Assembly: GCA_036768485.1 (NCBI GenBank) | Contig: JAVLUZ010000223.1 | Location: 3,613,893 to 3,677,892, forward strand | Length of the DNA: 64,000 bases | Direction: 5' to 3' | DNA from: Mermis nigrescens | Taxonomy: Eukaryota > Nematoda > Enoplea > Mermithida > Mermithidae | Part shown: positions 31,830-43,119 of the stretch, in pieces | Layout of the letters: every line of letters starts with the position of its first letter | Position numbering within the stretch: the stretch's first letter is position 1 | Translations under genes and position numbers: made by a program | Notes under the pieces: generated by a model | Told to the model about the DNA's origin: nothing | What the model saw: the letters and a program-made list of their open reading frames with translations, nothing else | Database searches by the model: none

Positions 31830-33760
31830 ACATCTCTTCAATGATCTAAGGACACTTGAGCATAATTTTTAAATCACTTTAGATTACTTTTGAGGGTAAA
31901 CAAACTCACTTAATTGATGTCTCACATATGAATCCTTGAAAATTTTTTGACTTCAGTTACAAAGTCTCTGCAAGTCTATCGGATTAAGGTTAACACGTAA
32001 TGTAAACTTTACACAAACACATAGCGTAAAGAATATTTTAGTCGGATTCGTAATTTTGATATTGCTCCCATATTACTTTCAACATTTATTTAAAAATGAG
32101 TCCATAATGTTTTAAAGACAATAAACATTAGATTTAAACCACTTTGCAATACTGCTGAGTGTAAGCAAGCGCGCCCAACTGACGTATATATTTCATTCCC
32201 TGTAAATTTTTATATCTCAGGAAAAAATTTTGGATTTTGCAATGCTCTAGAACAAAGGCTAACATGCAGTGTAAAAAATTACTCGGATATTATGATCAAC
32301 ATTCATGAAAAAATTATGTCTCTACAATGGTCTGAGGACATATAAACAATGAGTGTAAACTACTTTACATCACTGTTGGATGTAAACAAACGCACCTACG
32401 TGACGTCTCACATATGATCCTTTGAAAACTTCTAGACTCCAGGAAAAAATTAGGTTTCTGGAATGCTCAAAAACGAAGATAAATACATATGTAGTGTAAA
32501 CTTCATGTAAACACCTAGTGTAAAGAAGATTTTAGTCAGATTCGTAATTTTGATATTGTTCCGATATTACGATTAATATTTATGAAAAAATTAAGTCTAC
32601 ATAATGTTCTATGGGCAAACTAACAATTGGTGTAAACTACTTTACAACACCGTAGAGTGTAAACATATGTGCCAGACTGGCATATCAAATTTGGTTCCTG
32701 GTCCATTTCTAGACTTGATAAACGTGTCCCTGACTCGTATCCGGAGAAGCAGGCAGAAAAAACAAGACAGAAACGCATTTTAGACTCCAAATTTTTGACT
32801 TTACACTCGCTAAATATTAATGTATAGACAATTTGCTTTGACATGCATCCGATATAAAGCACTTTATTTTTATTCTATTAGACTTATCCCGACTTCTGGA
32901 CGGAGAAAGTGGCGAACAAAAAACGCAACAAAAACGTATTTTCCATCATTTAGAACACTGTAAACTTTAAAATTCCGTACCGAACTCCCCTTTGAGTTTA
33001 AAGAAATTCGGTTTGGTACAATTTGTAGCTTTTAAATCGTAGTACATTCCTGTGTGCCAAAATTCTGTTGCAAAAATTATTTGGCATGATTTATCAATCA
33101 AACTTCGGAAAAAACGTGTTTTTTAGCCCATTTTTTACATCTGATTTCAAACTTTACACCCCCATAAATAACTCAATATTGCGTATTTTTAAATGCGGTT
33201 TGCTGCGATGTTTAGCCCCTGTAAGGCACTTTATTAATGCTGTCTTCGATTTGTACTGACTCATAAGCGGAAAAATTTGGCAGAGAAATCTTAGTTAAAA
33301 TCCGTTTTTTTACACCATCCACTAGAGTGTAAACTTTGAACCCCAGGATCTAACTCACCATAGAGCATAGAAGACTTTGCTTATATGCAGAATGTAGCCC
33401 TTGATCCGCTCTACATTTCTGTCAGAAAACATTTTAAAAACCTCATAACCGGAGTTAGTATCGGACATAGGAAGGTTGAAAACTCGACCAAAAAGTGCTT
33501 TTTCACCCCCAGATTTTCGCACTCTTTACACTGCCGTTCGATAAATAATGCGAATTTCAAAAACAAAAAAAGTGTCATCTGTAGAATTCATCCCTCTATT
33601 ATCCTATTCTGTTCAATCCTTCAAGTCATCAATACTCAGTTGTCCACATGCCGCAGTAAAAAGGTCCCAAAATTTGTCCTATGTTATAACGTTACACAAA
33701 AACTTTACACCTTCTTTACACAGTCAATTTTGAGTTTCAAGAAAAACAAAAAATTACGGG
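31830..33760. repeat. Degenerate tandem repeat with GTGTAAA/TTTACAC words
   Basis: Units of roughly 230-265 bp can be lined up by the phrase GTAAACAAACGCACC and its variants at about 31893, 32157, 32389 and 32655. Each is followed by CTCACATATGAT, an AGGAAAAAATT word and GTGTAAACTT. Further right the units decay. The GTGTAAAG/TTTACAC words also appear in the TIRs of both elements. No gene is recognised between 30766 and 33900. Confidence 0.55.
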
Positions 33761-33814
33761 CAGCGAATTTTTTTATTATCTTTCTTTTAAAAAAAACCGC
33801 ACCTTCCAGAAGTG

Positions 33815-33896
33815 TCCCGTTATAGCTGTAGGGGGTGCCCAGGTGTTGGGGGTACCCAAGTATATTATAGGTACGCGCTAACGCGCTACCTATGAA
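33815..33896. repeat. Repeat end with GC-rich hairpin, shared with 62465-62555
   Basis: The sequence from AGAAGTGTCCC through GTTGGGGGTACCC to the palindrome TAGGTACGCGCTAACGCGCTACCTA recurs at the distant site. A hairpin near a repeat boundary is reminiscent of Helitron 3' ends, but no CTRR end is clear. Confidence 0.55.
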
Positions 33897-33913
33897 TAGG
33901 TTAATGACAAAAC

Positions 33914-35216
33914 ATGGCTCTAATAGACGCCAAATCAATTCCGAGTACTAAAACTGAGTTGGATCTTTTTACAGTACCCCCAATTCAGGTTGTTATAAAG
34001 CGGGGATTTTGGGATGAAATTCAACCAATGCATCCGATCACAAATGAGGGATCATATGAATTTCGAATACCAGCCGATCCGAATTACCTACAATTGAATA
34101 AAAATTACATTTATATGACTTTTAGGATTAAAGAACCAGTTGTGGCGGCAGCGGCAACAGTACCCGACTATGCACCTATCAATTTGATTGAAAAAACGTT
34201 CTTTAGACAAGTTAAGTGTTTTTTGGGCGGGCAATTAGTATTTGACAGTTCTGATAAATACACATATAGGGCATATTTTGAAACAGAATTATATTATGGG
34301 TTTGATGCAAAAAAGTCTCATTTACAGTCAGCTTTATATTTTAACGAACATGGAAAAAATGTTGATACTAAAGAAAATGAGGGGTTTAAAGAGAGAGCGA
34401 CATATTTCAAAAGTGATAAAATTGTGGGAGTTTCGGCTCCTCTTCACACTAATTTTTTTCTCCAGGACAGATATTTGTTGAATTTTACCAACCAAAGGCT
34501 AGAATAAAATGGAAACAGTAATAACTTTGTTCTACAATGCTTTGAGGATGTTAATTTAGAGCTAGAAATCTTACAAATGAAGTTTTTCATACGCAAAGTA
34601 GAAGTTTTAGATAGTTTAAATTTAGCTCTAGAGCAAACCTTATTGTCATACACGGCAAAGTATCCTATACGACGGATATCAATGACGAACCTACACATTT
34701 CAAATCCATCCAGAGAAACTCCTAATTATACACTATTCACAGGACAACTTCCTCAACGTATTGTTTTTGCATGTGTTGAGGGTAGCGCCTATAGAGGCGT
34801 ATTCTCTAAATCACCCTTAAATTTCAAGCCTTTTGGTATTAATGATGTCAGAGTGACTTGTGGTGAACAAACATTCCCTACCCAGCCATTCAATATTTCT
34901 TTCAAAAATGATAAATATCTACAAGTTTTTAATAATATGTATGCAGCACTCAATATTGGAAAAGATAACAGAAGTAATTTTATTAGCAGGGAAGATTTTA
35001 GAACGAGTCATTGTCTTTTGTTTTCGATCTTACTCCAGACAAAGACAATAGCGGGCATTGGGATTTAGTTCGAGGAGGGACAACTAGTATTTATGTAAGA
35101 TTTGAAGGTAATTAACCCGATACAGGAGTGGAAATAATTGTTTATGCTGAATTTGACAATTTAATTTTGGTCGATAAAAATCGTAATACTTCTTATGATT
35201 ATAACGCTAAAGAGAT
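33914..35216 (+). pseudogene. Major capsid protein of element 2, broken
   Basis: A homologue of 15255-16547 with MALIDAKSIPS, VPDYAPINLIEKTFFRQVKCFLGG and the region after ISREDFRTSHC. Breaks are TAA at 34505-34507, a one-base frameshift near 35030, a further TAA near 35115, and loss of the normal stop so the frame runs into the protease gene. Its usual promoter box is stranded at 29975. Confidence 0.9.
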
Positions 35217-35629
35217 GAATACTATAGAAGTGTTAAAACATTTTGAAGTTTTACTTAAAGAATAGATTTTTTGGAGTTTTTCCTCTAGATCTTGTTCCAC
35301 CAATAACAAAATATCCCACTGCTTTAATAGTAAACCTAGATACTAGCAACAAGCCAGGCTCCCACTGGGTTGCATTGTATTTTGACATTGATGGGCACTG
35401 TGATTACTTTGATATTTATGGTTATGAACCGACTGAGCTCAAACAATATATGTAAAGAATAATTCAGGAACATATACATATAATAATGTACAGATTCAAA
35501 CATGTCTTATGACTAGCTGTGGCCATATGTGTATATATTTTTTTAGTATGGCGCGCCAAAGGCATATCATTCAAGAACATTGTACTGTCTATGTATCACA
35601 CAGAAATTTATGAAAATTTCAAAAATTTA
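35217..35629 (+). pseudogene. Adenain-like protease of element 2, broken
   Basis: GVFPLDLVPPI, the catalytic His in GSHWVALYF and the Asp in YFDIYG are readable in 35243-35455. Stops and shifts follow. A TSCGHMC-type nucleophile region remains near 35510-35535 in another frame. The catalytic His is kept, unlike element 1. Confidence 0.82.
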
Positions 35630-35635
35630 TAAATA
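35628..35635 (+). promoter_or_regulatory. TATAAATA box upstream of penton (element 2)
   Basis: An exact TATAAATA 34-41 nt before ATG 35669. Confidence 0.62.
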
Positions 35636-35668
35636 ATAGAATGTATTGTAATAATCAAAAATTGTAAA

Positions 35669-36447
35669 ATGGCAAAACTATTCTATATTATATTACCGAG
35701 CAATGCGGATCCACTTAATACAACATCTAGTTTTGTGACTAAACTACCTCGTCAAATAAATTTAACAGGCGAGTGGGAAGTTGGTCTAGCAGAAGTAATT
35801 TATGCGCAAATACTTGGCATAATGTTGCAAAAGAACAAAACTTTTTGCAATTTTTTGATTTGAAGAACAAAGTTAGGTCAAAAATGATTATCCCTCCTAG
35901 TAGATATCAAACAATTGATGAGCTATTGAAAATACTTAATAAAGCAATTGCAATGGCTGGTTCTGATGAAAAAAGTGATTATGTATCTCATTTGAAATTT
36001 CAATGAAGTGAAATAAGAAAGTATTGTTATATGGTGGTCAATACAAAATACATACAAAGTGTTTAATTAAGTCCACATTCATTATACATGTTAGGCTTCT
36101 CTGAAAGTCAATTCAATAACATAGACTATAATATTGAAGATGCAGAGAAAATTACAGTAGCTGATCATTCTCCAGACATGTTAGGTGGAATGCATAATTT
36201 TTACATTTACTGTGACATTGTAGAACCGCAAATAGTCGGTAATGTATTTGCACAGCTGCTACAGGTTGTAAATATTGAGGGAAAATATTTGGATATAATA
36301 AATCATGCATATATAAGTCCACATTATATACCCGTTTTGAAGAAATCTTTTAACACTATTGATATCAGTGTAAAAACGGATCAAGACCAGCTAGTCCCAT
36401 TTGAATTTGGAAAAACTATAACCAAACTGCATTTTAGAAAATTATAA
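35669..36447 (+). pseudogene. Penton (single jelly-roll) protein of element 2, frameshifted
   Basis: LPRQINLTGEWEVGLAEVIYA in the first frame is followed by a one-base shift near 35810. The frame continues as NTWHNVAKEQNF, then a gap with stops near 36000-36087. The C-terminal domain 36088-36447 is open, with SPDMLGGMHNFYIYCDIVEPQIVGN, and ends KLHFRKL. It has no MITE, so it shows the pre-insertion arrangement for element 1. Confidence 0.88.
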
Positions 36448-36450
36448 ATA
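36443..36450 (+). promoter_or_regulatory. TATAAATA box upstream of membrane glycoprotein gene
   Basis: An exact TATAAATA 31-38 nt before ATG 36481, overlapping the penton stop. Confidence 0.62.
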
Positions 36451-36480
36451 CTGATGTTCAAAGAAAAAATAAAACAATAA

Positions 36481-36880
36481 TGATTCTTCTAATATTTTTG
36501 ACAGTCTTACATACTGCTGTGGGGAAAATTGTACTTTTGATGGAAATGACACAGTTTGTGACAAAATTAATAATTATGGATATTTATCACAGAGTGTTGA
36601 ATCAGTTGTTCTTAGAGATAGCTGCAATCTCCAGGTTTCTGACTGGAAAGAGCTAACTGAAAAGTACCCCAAATTGGGATCAATGAAGTTTTTGCCTTAT
36701 TGTACTAATTGTTTGAAAATTGATGAAAACTTTACAGGCATCAAAATTGAGGGTATTATTACAAATGAAATAGCGGGTTGTATTGCACTGCTGATTACAT
36801 TCACTCTTCTGTATGTTATTTGTTTCATCAAAGCTGAAATATTGGAAAGGAAAAATCAAGGCATTTTGTCTCATGTATAG
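36481..36880 (+). pseudogene. Small type-I membrane glycoprotein next to the right TIR, frameshifted
   Basis: The ATG at 36481 begins a signal-peptide-like MILLIFLTVLHTAVG. After a frameshift near 36520 a Cys-rich ectodomain is open, with CGENC, several more Cys, and N-glycosylation sequons NCT, NDT and NFT. It is followed by a ~22-residue transmembrane segment (CIALLITFTLLYVICFI) and a short basic tail. The total is ~130 residues. It has its own TATAAATA box. I recognise no family. It could be an envelope/attachment-type or host-derived immune-type molecule; nothing decides. Element 1 has no counterpart, because its penton runs straight into the TIR. Confidence 0.62.
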
Positions 36881-36936
36881 TCTTGACCAATGAGAAAATA
36901 GTAGTAAGGGGGTTAAAATACAGTTATATAAGTGTG

Positions 36937-38585
36937 ATGTACAGAAAGGTGAGCTTTTGATTGTTGATAAAATTCTAAATATGCTTAGGAGGAATAATAA
37001 GACCAAATATCTGGTCCACTGGTGGGGGTACCCATCAAAATTTGACTCATGGGTTTACATGGGTAGTCAAACTGTAAATAGTTTTGTTTTTTTGAAATTT
37101 CCAATCTTTACAAAATAGTTTCCAAATTTTACAGAATAATTTCCAAATTCTGCAAAAAAAATTTTAAATTTTACAAAAATTTCCAAATTTTACAAAAAAT
37201 TTTCCAAATTCTACAAAACACCTATACTTAACCATATAAAAAAGTTTTCAAATTTTACAAAATAATTTGCAAATTTTACAAAATAATTTCCAAATTCTAC
37301 AAAAAAGTTTCCAAATTTTACAAAAAAATTTCCAAATCTTACAAAATATGTCTGATTTTTTTGTTAAACCCGTATCTTCATGTTTTATTGTCTCATAATC
37401 TTATTAAGTATCATGCACGTTTTCAGTATGTTCAAACAAAAGATCTGCAGTCTACAGAGTGATCCTCTAGCTTTAGGTTGGGGGAGATCTGTGCGAGACT
37501 CTGAACCCTTTGTAACCTTTTTCACAACTACCTTTTCCACACTATGGGTTACTAAATGTTGCCTATAGTAGTTCTGGTGCACTGTTCTATCGTATTTGTT
37601 AAATCTCTCAAATTTCCAGCTCGGTATAATTAAAAGATACATGTTGTAGCATACCTACAGTAATCCAATGCACTATATTTTGCGTACGTTATTTCTGACT
37701 CATATACATCTAATTTATTGAATTTCAGCTTTATTTGACTGTTTGTTTGTGAGATATAGAAAATCCAGAAAGCTACAGTATACCTACATAACTGACTTCT
37801 AAATGTTTGTGACTGGTTCATATCTAAAGAAGGTGTATTTTTGGCCTATTGGCAGTCACATAAAATAATAATAATGCTTTATTCAAACCCGTAGGTACAA
37901 TACAATGTTAAGATCTTAACATTATATTGTACCTACGGGTTTGAATAAAGCATTATTATTATTTTATGTGACTGCCAATAGGCCAAAAATACACCTTCTT
38001 TAGTATACCTACAGTAAGACAATGTACAAAGAATTTGTGTTCTCAGCGTATATGCTCTTTGTCAAATTTAAGCTCAATCCGGCCATTGGTTCAAAAAAAT
38101 ATGTGTAATAACATAGCTACAGTAAGCCGGTGCACAAATTTCCATTTACATTATTTTTGGCATGTATTCTTTAATTCTGAACATTTCAGCTTGATTCATC
38201 TATTGGTTCATGATTTATTGCGGTTTTTTGATATGGTGTAAACTAGTTGAGTGTAAAGTGTAAAGTAGTCAAGTGAAATGCAAGTTAGAATATTGTATAC
38301 ATTTAGTATGGTATGCGGTGTTCATAGTTATCCCCAAAAAATAAAATTTTGATAGCTTCCCCCTCCCCCTGCATTAAATAGGTACTCTTGCTGTAGTGTA
38401 AAGTATACCTGGCTGACTTGATCCGCAAGTTTATAAAGACTCACAGTATACCCATACTTGAGGTTACCCATGGTGTGACGTCATCGTCCGACATCACCTC
38501 CCCTAGATCATGTATGAAGTATATTGCCTATGCTTAAGCACGGGCTATACTTTGTGTTGCACACCGGAAGACACGCTTAACTACT
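36937..38585. repeat. Right terminal inverted repeat of element 2
   Basis: About 1649 bp, inverted relative to 25146-26611. It is longer mainly because of a palindromic insertion (37826-38001). It contains a second copy of the integrase C-terminal coding segment and the tandem TTTTACAAAA-type array (about 37100-37345). Confidence 0.9.
37826..38001. repeat. Near-perfect 176-bp palindrome inserted in the right TIR
   Basis: The two halves mirror each other around AGATCT (centre 37913/37914), with one mismatch seen. The opposite TIR lacks it. Copies of AGTATACCTACA flank the inserted block (about 37783 and 38001), so it looks like an insertion with a ~12-bp duplication. Confidence 0.9.
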
Positions 38586-38591
38586 CTTTGA

Positions 38592-38890
38592 CTGTAAAAA
38601 ATTGCATTTTTCCGGCTTTTTCTTTAAATTCACCTTTCTTAATGCCAAAAATACGTTTCTTAGATCTTTCAGATGTTTCTCGAATGATTCAGAGAATACC
38701 AAAATGTCATCTATATAAACAAGACATGAATGCCATTGTAGGCCAGATAAAGCAATTTCCATAATTCTTTGAAAATCTGCAGGGGCATTTTTAATTCCAA
38801 AAGGCATCACTGTAAATTTGTAGTAGGCAATGCATATGTCAAAGTTAAAACACATAAATTTCATGAAATAATCTCTGTTTTTATTAGCAA
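38592..38890 (-). pseudogene. Ty3/gypsy reverse transcriptase, 5' part of the split pol
   Basis: The minus-strand frame has FTVMPFGIKNAPADFQR and the catalytic YIDDILVFS, then KPEKCNFLQSK, where element 2 inserted. Beyond the insertion the gene continues at 25140. Upstream it is cut at about 38890, where an opposite-strand retroelement fragment begins. Confidence 0.9.
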
Positions 38891-39326
38891 AAGTAGTGAA
38901 ACTCCGCTGACACTTGGCTATGATTTTACTTCATGTTTTAAACAGATGTACATAGATTATAATGAGCCATATGATAAGCCGTGGCCAGTCAGGCATGATC
39001 AAAGCAAATTCAGATATACAAACCAACGAGCACAAGCATTGAATCAGAATAATGCATTTGGCAGAGGAGATTTAAGAAATTTACAGTATCCACATTCTGA
39101 TGATGATAATATACCAGATTGTAATGACCCAAATAGGAATTTCAAAATGGGCGATCTACATGACACTTATCAGGATGATATACCTCTATGTGGCTTTGTC
39201 CTTGGTTGTTTCGGACACCTTAGTGCTTGGAACCCAGACCAAGATGACATCCAACCAGATCAAGACCACCACAAACAAGATCAATGGAATGCCCTTCATG
39301 ATTTGAACAAGGACGTTCAATTTTAA
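38890..39326 (+). pseudogene. C-terminal fragment of a retroelement polyprotein
   Basis: An open plus-strand frame rich in Asp, Asn and Gln (for example NPDQDDIQPDQDHH), without a recognised domain. It ends TAA and is followed within 10 nt by a purine tract and a TGT, as expected for the 3' end of an LTR retrotransposon coding region. Confidence 0.45.
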
Positions 39327-39900
39327 TGAAGGAGGATGTCAACCAATCCAAAAGACACTATGTAAGTTTAGACCATTTTTTTGTAAACTTTTCCATAATT
39401 TTAGTTACAAAATTAAGGTACTCTTTGTTTATTCATTTGTCCAATCCGCATGTTTAAGACGTATCATTTTTAGTAACTTGTTTTGATAAAATGCTAGACA
39501 AAAGAGTCATAATTGCATGTCACATTATTCCGGTTTGTCGTACTTTGTGTATGCCGAGTCTTTTGTGATAAGTTACATGTCGCTTATCAGAATATTGTTT
39601 TTTAAAATAGTTTTGTCAATGTCTAGTTTTTGATCCATGATCTTGCGTCTATAAAAATGACATTTGTGTAAGAATTGGTCACTTCTCATCACTTCACTTC
39701 TTCTCAGGCACTTTGTACTTCTCACTCTTCCGTCTTATCACTCGTCACTCAGAGTCTACCTTTTACTTATTATACTTATTGTCTTTGGCGTTGATTAAAG
39801 AAGTTGAATGGAAAGTGAGTTGTTTTCTAAGTACGATTGTTAAGCCGCCTTGTGTGAAGATTATTTAGAGCAACTGCTACATGGAGAGAATAAACCAATG
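39325..39900 (+). mobile_element. Polypurine tract and putative 3' LTR
   Basis: AATGAAGGAGGA (39325-39336) precedes TGTCAACC (39337). A TATAAAAA box lies at 39650-39657, about 310 bp inside. No partner LTR is in the window, so the right boundary is arbitrary. It is inferred from order alone. Confidence 0.45.
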
Positions 39901-40194
39901 GCGTGATATTTACTTAGCTCTTAATTGAAGCTCATTTAAAAGTGAAACAGATTTAAATTTGGGACTTTATCCTTAAATCGAATTACAAGGTTATCCTTAA
40001 TTCATTTATAATAGACTGTGAAGTAAAAGATTAGCAAAGCTTCCTTCCTTAACCGCTGATAAAAAGAAGATAAGTCGTTATATGTATGCTATTCAAACAA
40101 TCCATAAGTTACGTTTTAGCTCAAACAACTTGAAGCAGATTTGACTAGACATAACAAGTATGCCACACACCACTTGTGTTCATGGCACATTATT

Positions 40195-40320
40195 GCAAAT
40201 CTTTGAACTTCAATGTTTGGACAGCTTTGTGTCTCAATTAAATAACATATTTCTGCCAAGGACAATTTTAGGTTCTTTGTTTCTTGCTGCCTGGTTACGC
40301 GTATATAGCTAGTTTAACCT
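40195..40320 (-). pseudogene. SET-domain exon A, truncated copy
   Basis: Only the first part of exon A remains (VTRQQET to EVQRFA). It is cut by the CACACACCACTTGTG word near 40160, which marks the end of the array. Confidence 0.65.
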
Positions 40321-41359
40321 GCTAAAAATACAAGTATTATAGTGACAAAGAAAGCATATTTGTTTTTTTTTCAATTATTGTCTATTTTTTCTGCAGAAAA
40401 TTATAATTTTGCATTTTATCGTTTAAAAATACAAAATTATTCACAATTTCCATAATTATTATTAGTTATTAGCCATTTTTGAACACTTTAAATGCTTAAT
40501 TCAAATTATTTGCATAGTATTTTTATAAAGAATGCCACACACCACTTCTGGTCATGGCACATAGCATATCCATGATGCAATTTTGGATGTACTGTAATGT
40601 CAAAATAATTAATAATAAATAATAGTAACGAGATGATTTATATTACAATAAAATAAGTTAAAAAAAGATAAAAATGGTTGGCTCTTAGTTATAAAAGCCC
40701 ATCCATTATCATCAAGGTGGCCAACCATTGGATAGGTACTTACCCTTCCATCTTCTTTTTCTACTTGATAACTGTTAGAAAACAAATTGACACTTTGCAC
40801 AATCATTTGGAACTTTAATAGATGTTCAAATAGAATAACCCTCTGGCTTACGACTAGCAACTCCCTGAGAAAAAGCAATCACCCTGTCATCTCAGACTTT
40901 TTATTGGATCATCAGTAGTTTCAGGAAATTTGATTGCTCATTAAAATCACTCAGTGTGTAATACTCTTTCTTTTCAAAGTCTCAAATAATGTCAAATGTT
41001 TAATTACATCATTGTAAGCTGTAGTTGTATGAAATTTTAATTCATAAGATGAAAATAGTAGATCTCATAACTTTTACATGCAACAACAAATTTGCAAATT
41101 GTGATCTACACAGTTTTGATAAAAAAAAGCTGGACAAAGTGGCAAATATTTAATCAAAGGACAAAATACAGTACACAAAAATATATATTACATGTGCATG
41201 CACAAAGGCACTTGGACCAAGCAGGTAAAGAAGATACAAAGGTATATAAAGCACACAAAAAATATATTGTACATGCATTAAGCACTGCACACAAATACAA
41301 TAGCACATGGGCCAAGCAGGTAAAGCATTTAGGCTTAATAAATCAGAACTGATTCACTG

Positions 41360-41950
41360 GATCCTGTTGCACATTGACAATCGACCATTGCCTCCACCTT
41401 GTACTCAGATGCATAGTCTCAAAGAATCTGTTCCTCTAGGTTTAAATCACACAGGCTTTGGAATAGCAAAATTGGCTCATTATCTATGAATATTATTTCA
41501 GGCCTTGAGTTTGGAAGCCTGGCACATTGATTAATTAATTTTCCAAATGATGGTGAATTGTTCTCTTCAGCTGTGTGAATGGACATCTACCTGAAATTGC
41601 CATCTAGCAATGGTAATTTAAAGTCACGACAGTAAGTAAAAATTCATGAAAACACTTTTTACAACAAATTTGTGCAAAGAAAATCATTAAAAAAACCTTA
41701 AGTGATGTAAAGTATCTTTGTTGGTCATTGTGGCCAATTGTTCTTCTAATTCAGAAGTGGTAGATAGGCGCCCATGGTAATCACAAATGATTTGTTTTTT
41801 CCTAATTTTATTTGTTGATACAATGCTTCTACCAATTATAGCAAATCTTTGGACTTCAATGTTTGGCCAGCTTTGTGTCTCAATTAAATCACAGACTTCT
41901 GCCAAAGACAATATCAGGCTTTTTGTTTCTTGCTGCCTGGTTACGCGCAT
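41360..41950 (-). pseudogene. SET-domain exons, second copy
   Basis: Exon A (41950-41687) is open, with VQRFAIIGRSIVSTNKI and IICDYHGRL. Exon B (about 41590-41360) is decayed by point changes and small indels. Confidence 0.68.
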
Positions 41951-42116
41951 ATGGCTAGTTTGACTTGCTAAAAATACAAGTATTATAGTAACAAAGAAAG
42001 CATATTTGTTTTTTTTAATTTTTGTCTATTCTTTCTGTAGGAAGTTATAATTTTGCATTTGATTGTTTAGAAATATAAAATTATGAACCATTTCCCCAAT
42101 TGTTATTAGTTACAAG

Positions 42117-42361
42117 CATACGTGGGCAGCAAAAAAATTCTGGGGGGGTGCAAGATTTTTTGAAAGTCAAAAAATGGCCTTAAAAATGGTGGTAGGGCAA
42201 TAAAAACACCATATTTGTGACGTTTCTCATCAAGCACTATCCATTGGCATCCAAAAATTGCGAAAAAAATGGAGAAAATTTTTCAAAAATTGAATTCTGG
42301 TGGGGGCATTTTGGTATCTGGGGGATGCATACCCCCCAAAACCCCACCACGCCCAGGTGTG
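42117..42361 (+). mobile_element. G-run MITE (hAT-like), copy 3, inside the SET array
   Basis: The ends are CATACGTGGGCAGC and GCCCAGGTGTG. The flanking 8-mers are GTTACAAG and CTTACAAG (7/8). Present in only one of the array units, so it inserted after the duplication. Confidence 0.85.
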
Positions 42362-43119
42362 CTTACAAGACATATTTGAACATTATAAATGCCCAATTTC
42401 AATTATTTGCAAAGTTTTTTTATAAAGTATGCCACACACCACTTGTGGTCATGGCACATAGCATATCTATGATGCAATTTTGAATGTACTGTAATGTTAA
42501 AATAATTAATAATGAATAATAGTAATGTGATTATTGATATTACAATAACATAAGTTAAAAAAATAGATAAAAATGGTTGGCTCTTAGTTATAAGAGCCCA
42601 TCCATTATTGTCAAGGTGACCAACTTTTAGATATGTACTTACCTTTCCATCTTCTTTTTCTAATTGATAACTGTTAAAAAACAAATTGACACTTGACTTA
42701 TGACCAGCAACTCACTGGGAAAAAGCAATCACCCTGTCACCTCAGATTTTTCATTAGATCATCATTGGCTTAAGGAAATTTGATTGCTCAATAAAATCAC
42801 TCAGTTTGTAATACCCTTTCTTTTCAAAGTCTCAAATAACATCAAATCTTTATTTAAATCATTGTAAGCTGTATTTGTTTGAAATTCCAATTCTTAAGAT
42901 GAAAATGATAGATCTTATGAATTTTTACATGCAACAACAAATTTGCAAATTGTGATATGCACAATTTTAATAAAAAAAGCTGGACAAAGTGGCAAATATT
43001 TAATCAAAGGACAAAACACAGTACACAAAAATATATATTGCATGAGCAATAAGTACTAAGCACAAATACAAAGACACTTGGACCAAGCAGGTAAAGAAGA
43101 TAGGCTAAATAAATCAAAT

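Larger units (their letters stand above)
25146..38585. mobile_element. Polinton/Maverick (adintovirus-like) element 2, nested in a gypsy RT gene
   Basis: This 13.4 kb element starts AGTAGTTAAGCG and ends CGCTTAACTACT. It is flanked by CTTTGG (25140-25145) and CTTTGA (38586-38591), a 5/6 target duplication. Removing the element rejoins the gypsy reverse transcriptase frame across the site. It has TIRs of ~1.47 and ~1.65 kb, an integrase (minus), a zinc-motif ORF (minus), then ATPase, pX-like, core protein, pVI-like, capsid, protease, penton and a membrane glycoprotein (plus). There is no polymerase at all. Nearly every gene is broken, and extra DNA (30042-33905) separates the pVI-like and capsid genes. 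Confidence 0.94.
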
